DNA of 64,000 bases, taken from Opitutus sp. GAS368. GTDB taxonomy: Bacteria > Verrucomicrobiota > Verrucomicrobiia > Chthoniobacterales > Chthoniobacteraceae. Location: positions 1 through 64,000 of the forward strand of contig CALQFT020000001.1 in the NCBI GenBank assembly GCA_943329925.2. Direction: 5' to 3'. A program made the position numbers and the translations under genes. How positions within the stretch are numbered: the stretch's first letter is position 1; every line of letters starts with the position of its first letter. Below, piece by piece: positions 10,006-19,586 of the stretch. The notes under the pieces were generated by a model that searched no databases, was not told where the DNA came from, and was given only the letters and a program-made list of their open reading frames with translations.

Positions 10006-10434
10006 TTGGCCAGCCGCGCCGAGGCGCAACGCCATATTCTAGCGGTGTTCTCTAGTCCTGAACCAGACGAGGCTCACGCTTGGAAGGCGGTGTGCGCCGC
10101 AATTGAGATGCAAAACCGTATGGAGGCGCTCAATGCTCGGCGACGGGAAGCTGGTTTGGTTGTGTGCGAAATGGGTATTGGGGGCCACACGGGCGAGGTG
10201 CTGCATGGGTTCATCGGAGCCGAAGAGCGACTCGAGTACACCGTCATTGGCGACACGGTGAACAAGACCTCCCGCTATTGCAGTGGAGCGGGCGAAGGCG
10301 AAATATTAGTCGGTCCTGAAACCAACGCCGCAATCGCCGGGTACATTCCGACCTTACCCAGAAGTGTATCGACCAAGCAGGAAGGAGATCTTCCTGCTTT
10401 CAGCGTCGATTGGAGAAACGTCGTGTGGCAATGA
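10006..10434 (+). pseudogene. Truncated class III adenylate/guanylate cyclase (C-terminal half of catalytic domain only)
   Basis: 'HILAVFSSPEPDEAHAWKAVCAAIEMQNRMEALN...CEMGIGGHTGEVLHGFIGAEERLEYTVIGDTVNKTSRYCSGAGEGEILVG'; in-frame stop TAG at 9982 upstream, no N-terminal metal-binding half. Confidence 0.7.
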
Positions 10435-10530
10435 TGCCGCGATTTGTCTGAGAGCAACGCCGAGTGCCGCCGGTTTTCGTGCGCCATGTTGCAGGCACTC
10501 GTGCGTTGGTCCGTAATGGGGTTGGGAGAC

Positions 10531-11019
10531 TTACTTGACCGCCCCGTGGAGTCCCGCCTTGTGAAGGGCTGTGGTGAGATCCTTGGTGCTGAAGTCGCCT
10601 TCTACGGTGAAGGATGCGGCGCCTTTGGTGGCGGTATGGGAGGAAAATCCGGTGACGGTTTTCAGTGCGGTTTCAGTGGCTGTAACACACTTGCCGCAGC
10701 ACAGATGCAGTCCAGTGACGGTCGCGGATTTCACTTTGGCGTCGGCCACTTCGGGGGCCGTTGCGCCTTCTCCGTAGTAACCGGCGGCCACGAGTGAGGT
10801 CATGGCCTGCTTGGTGGTGGCATCATCCTTGGCGGTGATGGTGACCTTGTTTTTTTCCACCAGCGCGGTGGCGCCTGTGACCTTTGCAACGGCCTCAGAA
10901 ATTCCTGTGTCGCACTTTTTGCAGCAGTTGTGGACGCCGTTGAGCACGAGGGAAGAGTCGGCGCAAGCGGAGAACGCGAGGGCCAAGGAGAGGGAGACGG
11001 TGAGTAGGGGTGTTTTCAT
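10531..11019 (-). CDS. Secreted protein with two heavy-metal-associated-like repeats bearing CCxxC motifs
   Basis: Signal peptide MKTPLLTVSLSLALAFSACA; repeats 'LNGVHNCCKKCDTGISEAVAKVTG' and 'VTGLHLCCGKCVTATETALKTVTG'. Confidence 0.7.
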   Translation of the reverse strand: MKTPLLTVSLSLALAFSACADSSLVLNGVHNCCKKCDTGISEAVAKVTGATALVEKNKVTITAKDDATTKQAMTSLVAAGYYGEGATAPEVADAKVKSATVTGLHLCCGKCVTATETALKTVTGFSSHTATKGAASFTVEGDFSTKDLTTALHKAGLHGAVK

Positions 11020-11170
11020 GTTGAATCTTCTCGTTACACCCATTCGGACAAAAGGAAAGGTTGTTTTTTGATGCGAAATGTTTGCCCGGAGGCCTCCTTT
11101 GAGTTGGGAATTCGCGCAGCGGGTGAGGCTTGGCATTGCTGCAATGGCGAGTTGGCTTTAGAGAATAGGA

Positions 11171-13324
11171 ATGGCGCACGCTGTTTTTCTTTGGCACATG
11201 CATCAGCCTTATTACGTCAATCCGGCGACCCGGACGGCGATGATGCCCTGGGTACGTTTGCACGCGGTAAAAGGTTACTTGGACATGGTTTCCATCATCG
11301 AGGAGTTTCCCGAAATCCGGGTGAACTTCAATATGACTCCAGTGCTTCTTCTTCAGATTCAAGAGCTTGCGCAAAAAAAGGTGCGCGATTTGTGGGGGGA
11401 TTGGGCGAGGAAGCCCGCCGCACGGTTGGAGGAGCACGAGAAATTGGGGATTCTGGAAAACTTTTTCAAGATCCACTGGGACAATTTATTAAAGCCGTAT
11501 GCGCGTTATTTCGAGCTGCTCAACAAGCGCGGTCTCACCTTTGAGCTCGAGGAGGTTCGGCGCGGCATCCGCTACTGGTCGGCCCAGGATTTTTTGGATC
11601 TCCAAATGTGGTTTAATCTAGCCTGGTGCGGGTACACGGCGGAGCGGCTGTATCCGGAATTAAAGGCGTTTAAACTAAAGGGGCGCCATTTTACCGAGGA
11701 GGAAAAAGGGCGGGTACTGGACATTCATCAGGAGATTCTTTCCCAGATCATCCCTTTGTACCGGCAGGCCGAGGAGCGAGGGCAGGCGGAAATTACCACG
11801 ACGCCGTTTTACCATCCGATCCTGCCGCTGGTATACGACAGCGCAATGGCTGAACGCAGCATGCCTGGGCGCAAGTTTCCCAACCGTTTTCACTGGCCCC
11901 AAGACGCCGCCGCCCATCTGAAATTGGCCGTTCAGCAGCATGAACAACTTTTTGGACGACCTCCGCGGGGGCTCTGGCCCAGCGAGGGTTCCATCGCTCC
12001 GGAGTTGGTGCCGCTGCTGCAAGAGGCTGGGATCCGCTACCTCTGCTCGGACGAAGACAATCTGTTTCGTTCGCTTTCACAGGATCCCGAAGCGCACGGA
12101 AAGGGGCCGGATCATTTGGAACTATTCCAAGGTTGGACCATCGAACATGGCGAGGCATCTGTGCAGGCTGTGTTCCGAGAAAAGCCGCTTTCGGACTTCA
12201 TCGGGTTCATGGCTGCGAAAAATGGGCCGGAGGACGCCGCCCGTCATTTGCTGCATCACCTCAAGCACATCGCGCAGGTGTTGCCCAAGCAGCGCGGTAT
12301 TATTCCGCTCATTTTGGACGGAGAAAACGCCTGGGAAACTTTTTCAGACGGCGGGCAGGGTTTCTTGCGGGCATTGTACTCAGGAGTGCTTGCGGAGCCG
12401 CTTTTGAAATCAGCGACCATTGAGGCTGCCCTAGAGGCCGAGCCTCCGAAAAAGACGATTCACACGCTTCACACCGGGTCTTGGATATCGAGTAATTTCG
12501 ACATCTGGATCGGCGAGGATGAGGAAAACTGCGCGTGGAACTTGTTGGGGGAGACCCGTGAGTTTTTGCAAACCCAAGTTGATGCCGGACATCTTGCCCC
12601 CGAACAACAAGAAGCGGCTTTCCAAGAAATCTACGCCGCCGAAGGCAGCGATTGGTTCTGGTGGTATGGCCCGGATTTCTCCACGGACAACGACGCGCTC
12701 TTTGATGACTTGTTCCGGCAGCATCTCAAAAATGTGTACACGCTTTGTGGCAAACTCCCTCCCTCAGTTTTGGAGGAGCCTATTACTGCAATGCGCGTGA
12801 CCCCGCTCTACCGCAAACCCGAGCAACCCGTGTTCCGGAAAGTGACCGGGCGGCAATCCTCTTACTTTGATTGGATGGGGGCGGGGTGTTATGTCGCGGG
12901 AAGCGAGCAGGGAGCGATGTACCGCTCGGATCGGATGCTCAAGCAGTTCCATTTCGGAAACGACAACGAAGCGGTGTACATTCGCTTGGATCTTGCGTGT
13001 TGGGAGAACGTGTCGTTGCGCATTGAATTTCACGGCGCCACACAGGCCGCACTGGTGATTGGCTCTCTGCAAACAAAAGGGCAGGGGACTTACCGCTGGA
13101 TTGCTGCCGATGGAGAGGAGTCGGACTGTCCGGGGGTGGCGGTGCAGGAGGTCGTGGACTTGGGTATTCCGCTGGAGAAGCTGGGGTTAAACGGGAGTAA
13201 AGCGGTGCGTTTTCAAGTGAAGGTACTTGAAAAAGGGCTGGAGCGCGAGTGCTACCCAGAGCGGGTTCCCGTGGAGTTCAACTTAACGGGAAGCGAGTAC
13301 TCCTTACGCAATTGGATGGTCTGA
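11171..13324 (+). CDS. Glycoside hydrolase family 57 protein (alpha-amylase / glucanotransferase type)
   Basis: 717 aa; 'HAVFLWHMHQPYY', 'GLWPSEGSIAPELVPLLQEAGIRYLCSDE', 'IPLILDGENAWE'. Confidence 0.85.
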   Translation: MAHAVFLWHMHQPYYVNPATRTAMMPWVRLHAVKGYLDMVSIIEEFPEIRVNFNMTPVLLLQIQELAQKKVRDLWGDWARKPAARLEEHEKLGILENFFKIHWDNLLKPYARYFELLNKRGLTFELEEVRRGIRYWSAQDFLDLQMWFNLAWCGYTAERLYPELKAFKLKGRHFTEEEKGRVLDIHQEILSQIIPLYRQAEERGQAEITTTPFYHPILPLVYDSAMAERSMPGRKFPNRFHWPQDAAAHLKLAVQQHEQLFGRPPRGLWPSEGSIAPELVPLLQEAGIRYLCSDEDNLFRSLSQDPEAHGKGPDHLELFQGWTIEHGEASVQAVFREKPLSDFIGFMAAKNGPEDAARHLLHHLKHIAQVLPKQRGIIPLILDGENAWETFSDGGQGFLRALYSGVLAEPLLKSATIEAALEAEPPKKTIHTLHTGSWISSNFDIWIGEDEENCAWNLLGETREFLQTQVDAGHLAPEQQEAAFQEIYAAEGSDWFWWYGPDFSTDNDALFDDLFRQHLKNVYTLCGKLPPSVLEEPITAMRVTPLYRKPEQPVFRKVTGRQSSYFDWMGAGCYVAGSEQGAMYRSDRMLKQFHFGNDNEAVYIRLDLACWENVSLRIEFHGATQAALVIGSLQTKGQGTYRWIAADGEESDCPGVAVQEVVDLGIPLEKLGLNGSKAVRFQVKVLEKGLERECYPERVPVEFNLTGSEYSLRNWMV

Positions 13325-13346
13325 TCCCCAGCTTCATCACTCCCTC

Positions 13347-13385
13347 AAAAGTGCGTCTGCGCCCTCCTCGCACACGCACTTTTTT
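13347..13385. terminator. Bidirectional intrinsic terminator between convergent GH57 and cytochrome c genes
   Basis: AAAAGTGCGT-c-TGCG-ccctcct-CGCA-c-ACGCACTTTTTT; A-tract and T-tract on both flanks. Confidence 0.85.
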
Positions 13386-13389
13386 CCCA

Positions 13390-14622
13390 CTACAGTGAAT
13401 TGAGGAAGGCGAGCAGCGCCTGCCGCTTCGCTGGTGCCAGTCCCACGTAACGGTCGCGAACGATCTTTGCTTCGCCGTCGTGTTCCCGAATGGCGAGATC
13501 CACGGTCGAAGCGCGGGCGTCGTGGAGGAAGGCCTCCCGCAGACGCAGGCCCCACAAGGGGGAGGTGCGCATCTCGCGTTCCTTGGCGGCGCCCTGAACC
13601 ATGCCGTCACCCAGCTTTCCCATGTCATGGAGCAGGAGGTCGGAATAGAGGGGCACCCTTTGGCCGGAGAGCGCTGCGATGGTGGAGCGCCCGGTGGTGA
13701 GCGAAGGGGTGTGGCACACCGCGCAACCGACTTGCGTAAAAACAGCCTGGCCATCGAGGCTGGCGCTCGTCGGACTCGCCGGCGGAACCGGTGCGAGAAG
13801 GCGCATGTAGTCGGCGGCCAAATTGAGGTCGGACTTCACTGCGCCTGCCGCCAGAGCATCTTCGGGATCGAGCACCTTATCTGCCTTGGCCAAAAGTGCC
13901 TTTTTGCCGTTGGGTGCGTTTTCCACGGGGAAATAGCGGTTGGTGACCCCGATTTCGTTCAGGTAAGCGTCTGCGGCGAACCCGTCCAAACTCGAGTGCT
14001 GGGCTTTCCAACCGAAACGCCCCACGTGCATCTCTCCGCTGATGGGATCTTTCATCATGGCAGCTTTTCCCTTAATGCCGTCGGGCTTGGTGGTGGCTGC
14101 GCTGGCTAGGAGATTGGCGTCTGGGATGGCCTCTATCAGGCCGGCCCCAAACAGCGGCGTGGTGAGCCGTTTAGCGATGATGGTCGCCTCCTTTGGGACG
14201 AATTCCATAAATTCCGGAGCGATTGCCCGGCGCTGCAAAAGCGGTCCGCCGAATTCGGTCATCGGATCGAAAACGCCATCAAGCAAACGGGCAAAGCGGG
14301 TCACCGTAATGCGGCTGGCTCCTCCGGCGCCGCCTTGAAAATGACAGGCCACGCAGGAGACATCGTTGAAAATAGGACCCAGGCCGCCCTCTACTGTCTC
14401 GACGTTGAGAAACTCGACCTTCCCATTTGCGAAGTCAGTTTTCTGTGCGGCGGTGAGTCCCGAGAGGACGCTGGCGAAGCGGCCGGCATCGGCGATGGCG
14501 CGACCCGGAGGTGGAGGCTGTGGCGGGGGTGAGTGCGGCGCTGGTGGAGGCGGCTGCGGGGCTGCAAACAAGGAGGCGGGGAAGCTCAGTGCAACGGTGA
14601 GGAGGGTAGCTGCAGTTTTCAT
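13390..14622 (-). CDS. Di-heme cytochrome c / thiol oxidoreductase-like protein
   Basis: Two heme motifs CVACH and CAVCH; signal peptide; 'HDMGKLGDGMVQGAA'. Confidence 0.75.
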   Translation of the reverse strand: MKTAATLLTVALSFPASLFAAPQPPPPAPHSPPPQPPPPGRAIADAGRFASVLSGLTAAQKTDFANGKVEFLNVETVEGGLGPIFNDVSCVACHFQGGAGGASRITVTRFARLLDGVFDPMTEFGGPLLQRRAIAPEFMEFVPKEATIIAKRLTTPLFGAGLIEAIPDANLLASAATTKPDGIKGKAAMMKDPISGEMHVGRFGWKAQHSSLDGFAADAYLNEIGVTNRYFPVENAPNGKKALLAKADKVLDPEDALAAGAVKSDLNLAADYMRLLAPVPPASPTSASLDGQAVFTQVGCAVCHTPSLTTGRSTIAALSGQRVPLYSDLLLHDMGKLGDGMVQGAAKEREMRTSPLWGLRLREAFLHDARASTVDLAIREHDGEAKIVRDRYVGLAPAKRQALLAFLNSL

Positions 14623-14895
14623 AGAGCGGATTTTGGTATACCTAGGATGATTCGGGAGAACCATCGCTGTGCCCATTAAAGCGCCCTTATGTTAAGCTCT
14701 TATTTCGAATTCCCGCCTTTTGTGTAATGGAAATGTAAAGGTTGCCCTCCGGGCGGAAATGCGGCGAAACAGCGGCGTACTTGAAGCGGGTTCTCTGCAA
14801 GCTGTGGCTAAGTGTCAGCCGTTAAATGCGTTTAATGGCGACGGATGTCGTATGTTTCATGACCCGCACAGCAGGGGTGAGCCTTTTTGCACGCG

Positions 14896-15348
14896 CTAAG
14901 GCGTCTGGGGGGCACCGGCGTAGAAGTAGGCCAGTCGCCATTCTCCTCCAACTTGTCTCCATGCCAGCTTCGGACCTTTGTAACTTTCTTTTCCGGAGTT
15001 TTTTGGGACCTTCATTAACCCGTTGCGAAGCACCGGTTTTTCCTTCAAAAGTGCGCCGAACTGAGGCCACAATTTGTGCCGGTTCCAGAAATCGTAGGGT
15101 TCTTCGTCCAACGGCGCATCGTCCTCCCGCCAGGCGAAATCCGGGGCTAATAGCGGTTGAATGACGGCCTGATCTCTTGTGATGGCACCTTCCATCAGCT
15201 TGACCCGGGTCGCCTCGAGGTTGGCGTCCAGCTTGACCTCACTCAGAGTCATGCAGCCGTGGGTGGCAATCATCACCAGGCTGAATGTAAAAAGTTTGGC
15301 AGCAGTGGGTAACGCTTTTTTAAGTGAGAGCTTAATGGACGCTTGCAT
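14896..15348 (-). CDS. NTF2-like lipoprotein, hypothetical
   Basis: Lipobox-like 'IATHGCMT'; 'MEGAITRDQAVIQPLLAPDFAW...WRQVGGEWRLAYFY' NTF2-like pattern. Confidence 0.5.
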   Translation of the reverse strand: MQASIKLSLKKALPTAAKLFTFSLVMIATHGCMTLSEVKLDANLEATRVKLMEGAITRDQAVIQPLLAPDFAWREDDAPLDEEPYDFWNRHKLWPQFGALLKEKPVLRNGLMKVPKNSGKESYKGPKLAWRQVGGEWRLAYFYAGAPQTP

Positions 15349-15356
15349 GGTTTGGT

Positions 15357-16637
15357 TTAGGCGCGGATCTGACCGTTTCCCCGCAATTGATACTTGTAAG
15401 TCGTTAATTCCTCCAGCGCCATCGGTCCTCGGGCATGTAACTTATCCGTGGAAATCCCAATTTCCGCCCCGAACCCGAACTCGCCTCCGTCGGTGAACCG
15501 TGTGGACGCGTTCCAGTAGACTGTTGCGGAGTCAACTTCCTGCAGGAAACGTTCTGCAGCCGTTGGGTTTGCTGTGATAATTCCGTCGCTGTGGCGGGAA
15601 CCGTGCTCTTCGATGTGCTCGAGGGCTTCCTCTAGACTGCCAACCACTTTAAGCGCGAGAATCAGCTCCAGAAATTCAGTTCTAAAATCCTGCTCCTGAG
15701 CCGGTATCGCATGGGCCTTGAGATCCTCAACCTGCACGGTGGCTGCCAGCGACTCGGCGTCACAGCGCAATTGGACCCCGTGTCGGGCGAGTGCCCTGCC
15801 GGTTTGTGCTAAAAATTCATTCAGAACGTCACGGTGTACCAACACGGTTTCCACCGCATTGCAAACTCCAGGCCTCTGACACTTTGCGTTCACCACGATG
15901 GCCTCAGCCATAGCCTGGTCCGCAGCCTTGTCCACGTACAGGATGCAAATGCCGTCGTAGTGCTTTATCACCGGCATACGGGCTTGGCTCACAACGGTTT
16001 CAATCAAGCTCTTGCCTCCGCGCGGTACGATCACATCGAGATAACGATCCATGGCGCACAGGTGGGAAACCGCTTCCCGGTCAGTAACCTGAATCAGCTG
16101 AATGGAGTCGGCGGGCAACCCGGCTGCTGCGAGCCCCCGAGATAGAGCCGCTGCGATGGCGATGTTGGAGCGGATGGACTCCGAGCCTCCGCGCAAGATG
16201 GTCGCATTGCCCGTTTTAGTGCAGAGAACGGCGGCGTCGCTGGTGACGTTCGGGCGGGATTCGTAGATGATTCCAACCACGCCAATTGGCACGCGCACCT
16301 TACTGATTTCCAATTGGTTCGGACGAGTCCAGTGGCGGATAACCTCGCCCACCGGATCCGGAAGGGCCGCGACCTGGCGCACCCCCTCGGCCATCGCTGC
16401 AACCTTTTTGGGATTCAACGCCAAGCGTTCGAGCATCGCTCCCGAGAGGCCGCGTTCCTTCGCCTGCGTGAGATCAAGGGCATTGGCGGCGAGGATCTCC
16501 GCTTCGGAGGCCACCAGCGCGTCTGCCATGGCAATCACTCCGGCATTGCGCTGCTCGGTAGAACTGCGGGCCAGCACTCGAGCGGCGGCACGGGCCCGGC
16601 GGCCGTAATCTAAAATGGTCTCAGCCAGAGTACTCAT
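15357..16637 (-). CDS. proA: Glutamate-5-semialdehyde dehydrogenase
   Basis: 'VGVVGIIYESRPNVTSDAAVLCTKTGNATILRGGSE', 'CQRPGVCNAVETVLVH', 'ASTRFTDGGEFGFGAEIGISTDKLHARGPM'. Confidence 0.95.
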   Translation of the reverse strand: MSTLAETILDYGRRARAAARVLARSSTEQRNAGVIAMADALVASEAEILAANALDLTQAKERGLSGAMLERLALNPKKVAAMAEGVRQVAALPDPVGEVIRHWTRPNQLEISKVRVPIGVVGIIYESRPNVTSDAAVLCTKTGNATILRGGSESIRSNIAIAAALSRGLAAAGLPADSIQLIQVTDREAVSHLCAMDRYLDVIVPRGGKSLIETVVSQARMPVIKHYDGICILYVDKAADQAMAEAIVVNAKCQRPGVCNAVETVLVHRDVLNEFLAQTGRALARHGVQLRCDAESLAATVQVEDLKAHAIPAQEQDFRTEFLELILALKVVGSLEEALEHIEEHGSRHSDGIITANPTAAERFLQEVDSATVYWNASTRFTDGGEFGFGAEIGISTDKLHARGPMALEELTTYKYQLRGNGQIRA

Positions 16638-17404
16638 GGTAAGTGGGTTGCACGAGTTAGGGGCAGGAAACGCGTGCCCACATTGCGGCCCGCTGTGAGA
16701 GCGGCGATCTGTCCCGCTTTGCGCCCGCTGCAGATAGCCGTTGGGATGCCCGCGGAGACTGCCAGTTTGACCGCCTGCAATTTGGACACCATTCCGCCCA
16801 CTGAAAGGCGCCCCTTTTCGTCATGTGCAAACTTCGCCACGGCATCAACATCCTTCACTTGGGGAATGCGTTTTCCGTGACCGTCGAGCAAGCCCTCCAC
16901 GCTGGTGAGCAGCACAAGCAAGTCGGCATGCGCGAGGATGGCGACTTCGGCAGAAAGCCTGTCATTGTCACCAAACTTTAATTCTTCAGTAGCGACTGAA
17001 TCATTTTCATTAATAATGGGTACTACTGAGCCATTCTTTAAAATGTGGGTGAGAGTGTTGTGTACGTTGCGGGAACGGGTGCGACTGTCTATGTCTCCAT
17101 GAGTGAGAAGGAGTTGTGCGACCTGCATTCCGTGCTCGGCGAAACACTCGGCATATTGCGCCATGAGTTTGGATTGGCCCACCGCAGCGCAGGCCTGACG
17201 AAGCGCAAGATCCTCGGGGCGATTGGCGATTCCCAGAGCGCCGAGCCCAGCGGCAACGGCCCCACTGGAGACGAGCAAGCATTGGTGGCCCGCCTTAATC
17301 AAGGCGGCGACTTCCGAGGCAAGGCGATGGAACTGCCTTTTGTCTAAGGTGTTACCCTTGACTGAAGCCAGAATTCCGGAGCCAAACTTCAAAACGATGC
17401 GCAT
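16634..17404 (-). CDS. proB: Glutamate 5-kinase, short form lacking PUA domain
   Basis: 'KFGSGILAS', '[17 protein letters not shown]', '[25 protein letters not shown]', '[25 protein letters not shown]'; overlaps proA by 4 bp. Confidence 0.93.
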   Translation of the reverse strand: MRIVLKFGSGILASVKGNTLDKRQFHRLASEVAALIKAGHQCLLVSSGAVAAGLGALGIANRPEDLALRQACAAVGQSKLMAQYAECFAEHGMQVAQLLLTHGDIDSRTRSRNVHNTLTHILKNGSVVPIINENDSVATEELKFGDNDRLSAEVAILAHADLLVLLTSVEGLLDGHGKRIPQVKDVDAVAKFAHDEKGRLSVGGMVSKLQAVKLAVSAGIPTAICSGRKAGQIAALTAGRNVGTRFLPLTRATHLP

Positions 17405-17645
17405 GTTTATTGAGCGTAGTCCGCCTGAATAACGCAGGCGGGATCGTGTACTGAAAACAAAGGCACCTCTGCGGGCAATGCTAAAGAGTTGCTCCGGCTT
17501 TTCCTTTTGAGCAGGAGCTCTTATTTCGCGGCTATTTTTTAAGATCGTAGCGCAAATTGAAGCTGGACGTATTGGAGGGTTTTATTTATTTATCGATGGC
17601 TCGAAGTACGGGCACTTTGGTCAAACCCCTAAATCCTAAAAAACT

Positions 17646-17882
17646 ATGGCTAAACACGACCACCATCATCACGCCGCGCTTCATCACGAAGCCGCCGCTC
17701 ATCATCACCGCCAGGCTCATGCTCATCATGAAGCCGGTGATCATCACGCTTCTTCGCACCACGCCCATCAGGCGCACGGTCACTCTGTTCATGCGCACGA
17801 ACACCATGAACATGCTTCCAAGCACCACGCGAAGCATCATTCCTCGCACCATCCGGAACACGCCAACCACGGCAAGCACTAA
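17646..17882 (+). CDS. Small histidine-rich protein (about 44% His)
   Basis: MAKHDHHHHAALHHEAAAHHHRQAHAHHEAGDHHASSHHAHQAHGH...; 34 His in 78 aa by count; strong terminator downstream. Confidence 0.7.
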   Translation: MAKHDHHHHAALHHEAAAHHHRQAHAHHEAGDHHASSHHAHQAHGHSVHAHEHHEHASKHHAKHHSSHHPEHANHGKH

Positions 17883-17947
17883 AGTGCTGGCGGTCGGATC
17901 GCTTGAGGCTCGGCCCGCAGGCTTCTAATCGCCGTTTTGGTGGTAAG

Positions 17948-17980
17948 AGCCAGTTGCTGTTTACAGCAACTGGCTTTTTT
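17948..17980 (+). terminator. Intrinsic terminator after the His-rich ORF
   Basis: Perfect 12-bp stem AGCCAGTTGCTG-ttta-CAGCAACTGGCT followed by TTTTT. Confidence 0.93.
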
Positions 17981-18085
17981 TATGTAAGCGCCTCACGCAA
18001 CGCCGGCGCCAGCTCAAGAACGCTTTACTGTTGCTCTGTATGGCCGCCTCAATTAAAGCAGTCTGCGCACAACGCAAAAAATATT

Positions 18086-18565
18086 ATGGCAATTCCATCC
18101 GGCATCAAAGCCCCAGACTTCTCCTTGAAGACCAAGACCGCGGAAGGTCTTCAAGACATCAAACTCTCCGACAATATTGGGCACCGTAACACCGTGTTAT
18201 TGTTTTTCCCACTGGCCTTCACCGGCGTCTGCACCAAAGAGATGTGTGACATTTCGGGCGGGTTGAAAGCCTACTCCGACCTTAATACGCAAGTCATCGG
18301 CATCAGCGTGGACAGCCCCTTTGCACAGGAAGCCTGGGCCCAGAAGGAGCATATTTCCGTGGCGCTCGCCAGCGATTTGAACAAGGAGGTCGCAAAGGCT
18401 TACGACGTTCTTTTACCAGATCTCGTGGGGATCGGCTCGGCCTCCGCTCGTGCGGCCTTTGTCATCGATAAGGAAGGCATCGTGCGGTACTCGGAACAGA
18501 CACCGACTCCCTTGGAGCTGCCTTCTTTCGCGCTGATTACCGCCACTCTTGCCCAGTTGCAGTAG
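18086..18565 (+). CDS. Peroxiredoxin (AhpC/TSA, AhpE/Bcp-like)
   Basis: 'GIKAPDFSLKT', 'VLLFFPLAFTGVCTKEMCDI' peroxidatic Cys motif; ATG at 18086. Confidence 0.85.
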   Translation: MAIPSGIKAPDFSLKTKTAEGLQDIKLSDNIGHRNTVLLFFPLAFTGVCTKEMCDISGGLKAYSDLNTQVIGISVDSPFAQEAWAQKEHISVALASDLNKEVAKAYDVLLPDLVGIGSASARAAFVIDKEGIVRYSEQTPTPLELPSFALITATLAQLQ

Positions 18566-18597
18566 CCTCGGGCGACGGGTACTCGAAAATTCAGTCG

Positions 18598-18626
18598 GCC
18601 CCGGGCATGCGTGCCCGGGGCTTTTT
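18598..18626 (+). terminator. Intrinsic terminator after the peroxiredoxin gene
   Basis: GCCCCGGGCA-tgcg-TGCCCGGGGC-TTTTT. Confidence 0.93.
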
Positions 18627-18653
18627 GCATCGGCCACAGCGAAATAATCTGAA

Positions 18654-19586
18654 ATGGTAATCTGGTCCGTATTTACGCAGATCCTCCTTCCCATCCTGTT
18701 ATTGGTTGGAACGGGGTGGCTGCTGGAGCGCAGTTTTCGTCTGGATTTGGGCACGTTAGTGAAGCTCAACATTCACTTGGTGGTGCCCGCATTTATCTTC
18801 CATCAGATCGTAAGCTCGACGTTGGATGGTGCGCAAGCAGCGCGCGTTGTTGGTTTTACGCTATCGGTCATCGGTGTGATGTTTGTTCTTAGCGCACTGG
18901 TGGCGCGTGTCTGCGGCTACGGACGAGGCCAAATGCGAGGTCTTCAGCTCGCCACAATGTTTTACAATTCAGGAAATTATGGCGTGCCCTTGATGGCGCT
19001 CGCCTACCCTGCGGTGGGCCCTTTGCTGCAGGTCTTTGTTATTGTTACCCAGAATTTAAGCACCTTCACCATTGGCCTCATGCTGGCCTCGGCCACGGGA
19101 GAGGCTCGCCGAGCGCCGCTTCCCATTTGGCGTCAAATCTCTATCTGGGCGGTGGTCAGCGGGTTGCTCGTTCGCCTGTTTCATATTCCCGTGCAGGAAT
19201 GGCGCTGGCTTTGGGCGCCGGTGGATTATTTGTGGCAGGCGCTGGTGGGAATTGCGCTGGTTACCCTCGGTGTGCAGCTCGCTCAAACCAAGGTGAATCA
19301 AAGTCTCAAGCGGCTGGGTTGGGCGGTCGGGTTGAGGCTTGTGGCTGGGCCGTTGGTGGCCGCCGCGCTTGTTCGTCCCTTTGGATTTCATGGAGCGGAG
19401 GCCATCGTGATGATCCTCAGCGCCTCGTTCCCCACAGCAGTAAACACGGCGCTCCTTGCCCACGAATTCCAGGCAGACTCTGAATTCGCCGCAGCCGCTG
19501 TTTTCTATTCTACGCTCGTGAGCATGATTACGGTGACTGGCGTGATCATCATCCTGCGCCTGCCTCAGGTCGTGGCGGTGTTTTGA
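18654..19586 (+). CDS. AEC family (auxin efflux carrier-like) transporter
   Basis: 310 aa hydrophobic; 'NSGNYGVPLMALAYP' and 'SASFPTAVNTALLAHEF' AEC signatures. Confidence 0.8.
   Translation: MVIWSVFTQILLPILLLVGTGWLLERSFRLDLGTLVKLNIHLVVPAFIFHQIVSSTLDGAQAARVVGFTLSVIGVMFVLSALVARVCGYGRGQMRGLQLATMFYNSGNYGVPLMALAYPAVGPLLQVFVIVTQNLSTFTIGLMLASATGEARRAPLPIWRQISIWAVVSGLLVRLFHIPVQEWRWLWAPVDYLWQALVGIALVTLGVQLAQTKVNQSLKRLGWAVGLRLVAGPLVAAALVRPFGFHGAEAIVMILSASFPTAVNTALLAHEFQADSEFAAAAVFYSTLVSMITVTGVIIILRLPQVVAVF

Noticed and set aside
13480-14109. 209-aa plus-strand ORF
   Set aside because: Antisense to the cytochrome c gene; composition-driven, no domain
17586-17879. Minus-strand 97-aa Met/Val-rich ORF (MLAVVGVFRMVRGMML...)
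   Set aside because: Exact antisense of the His-rich gene; CAT/CAC codons become ATG/GTG on the other strand, giving an artefactual membrane-like ORF
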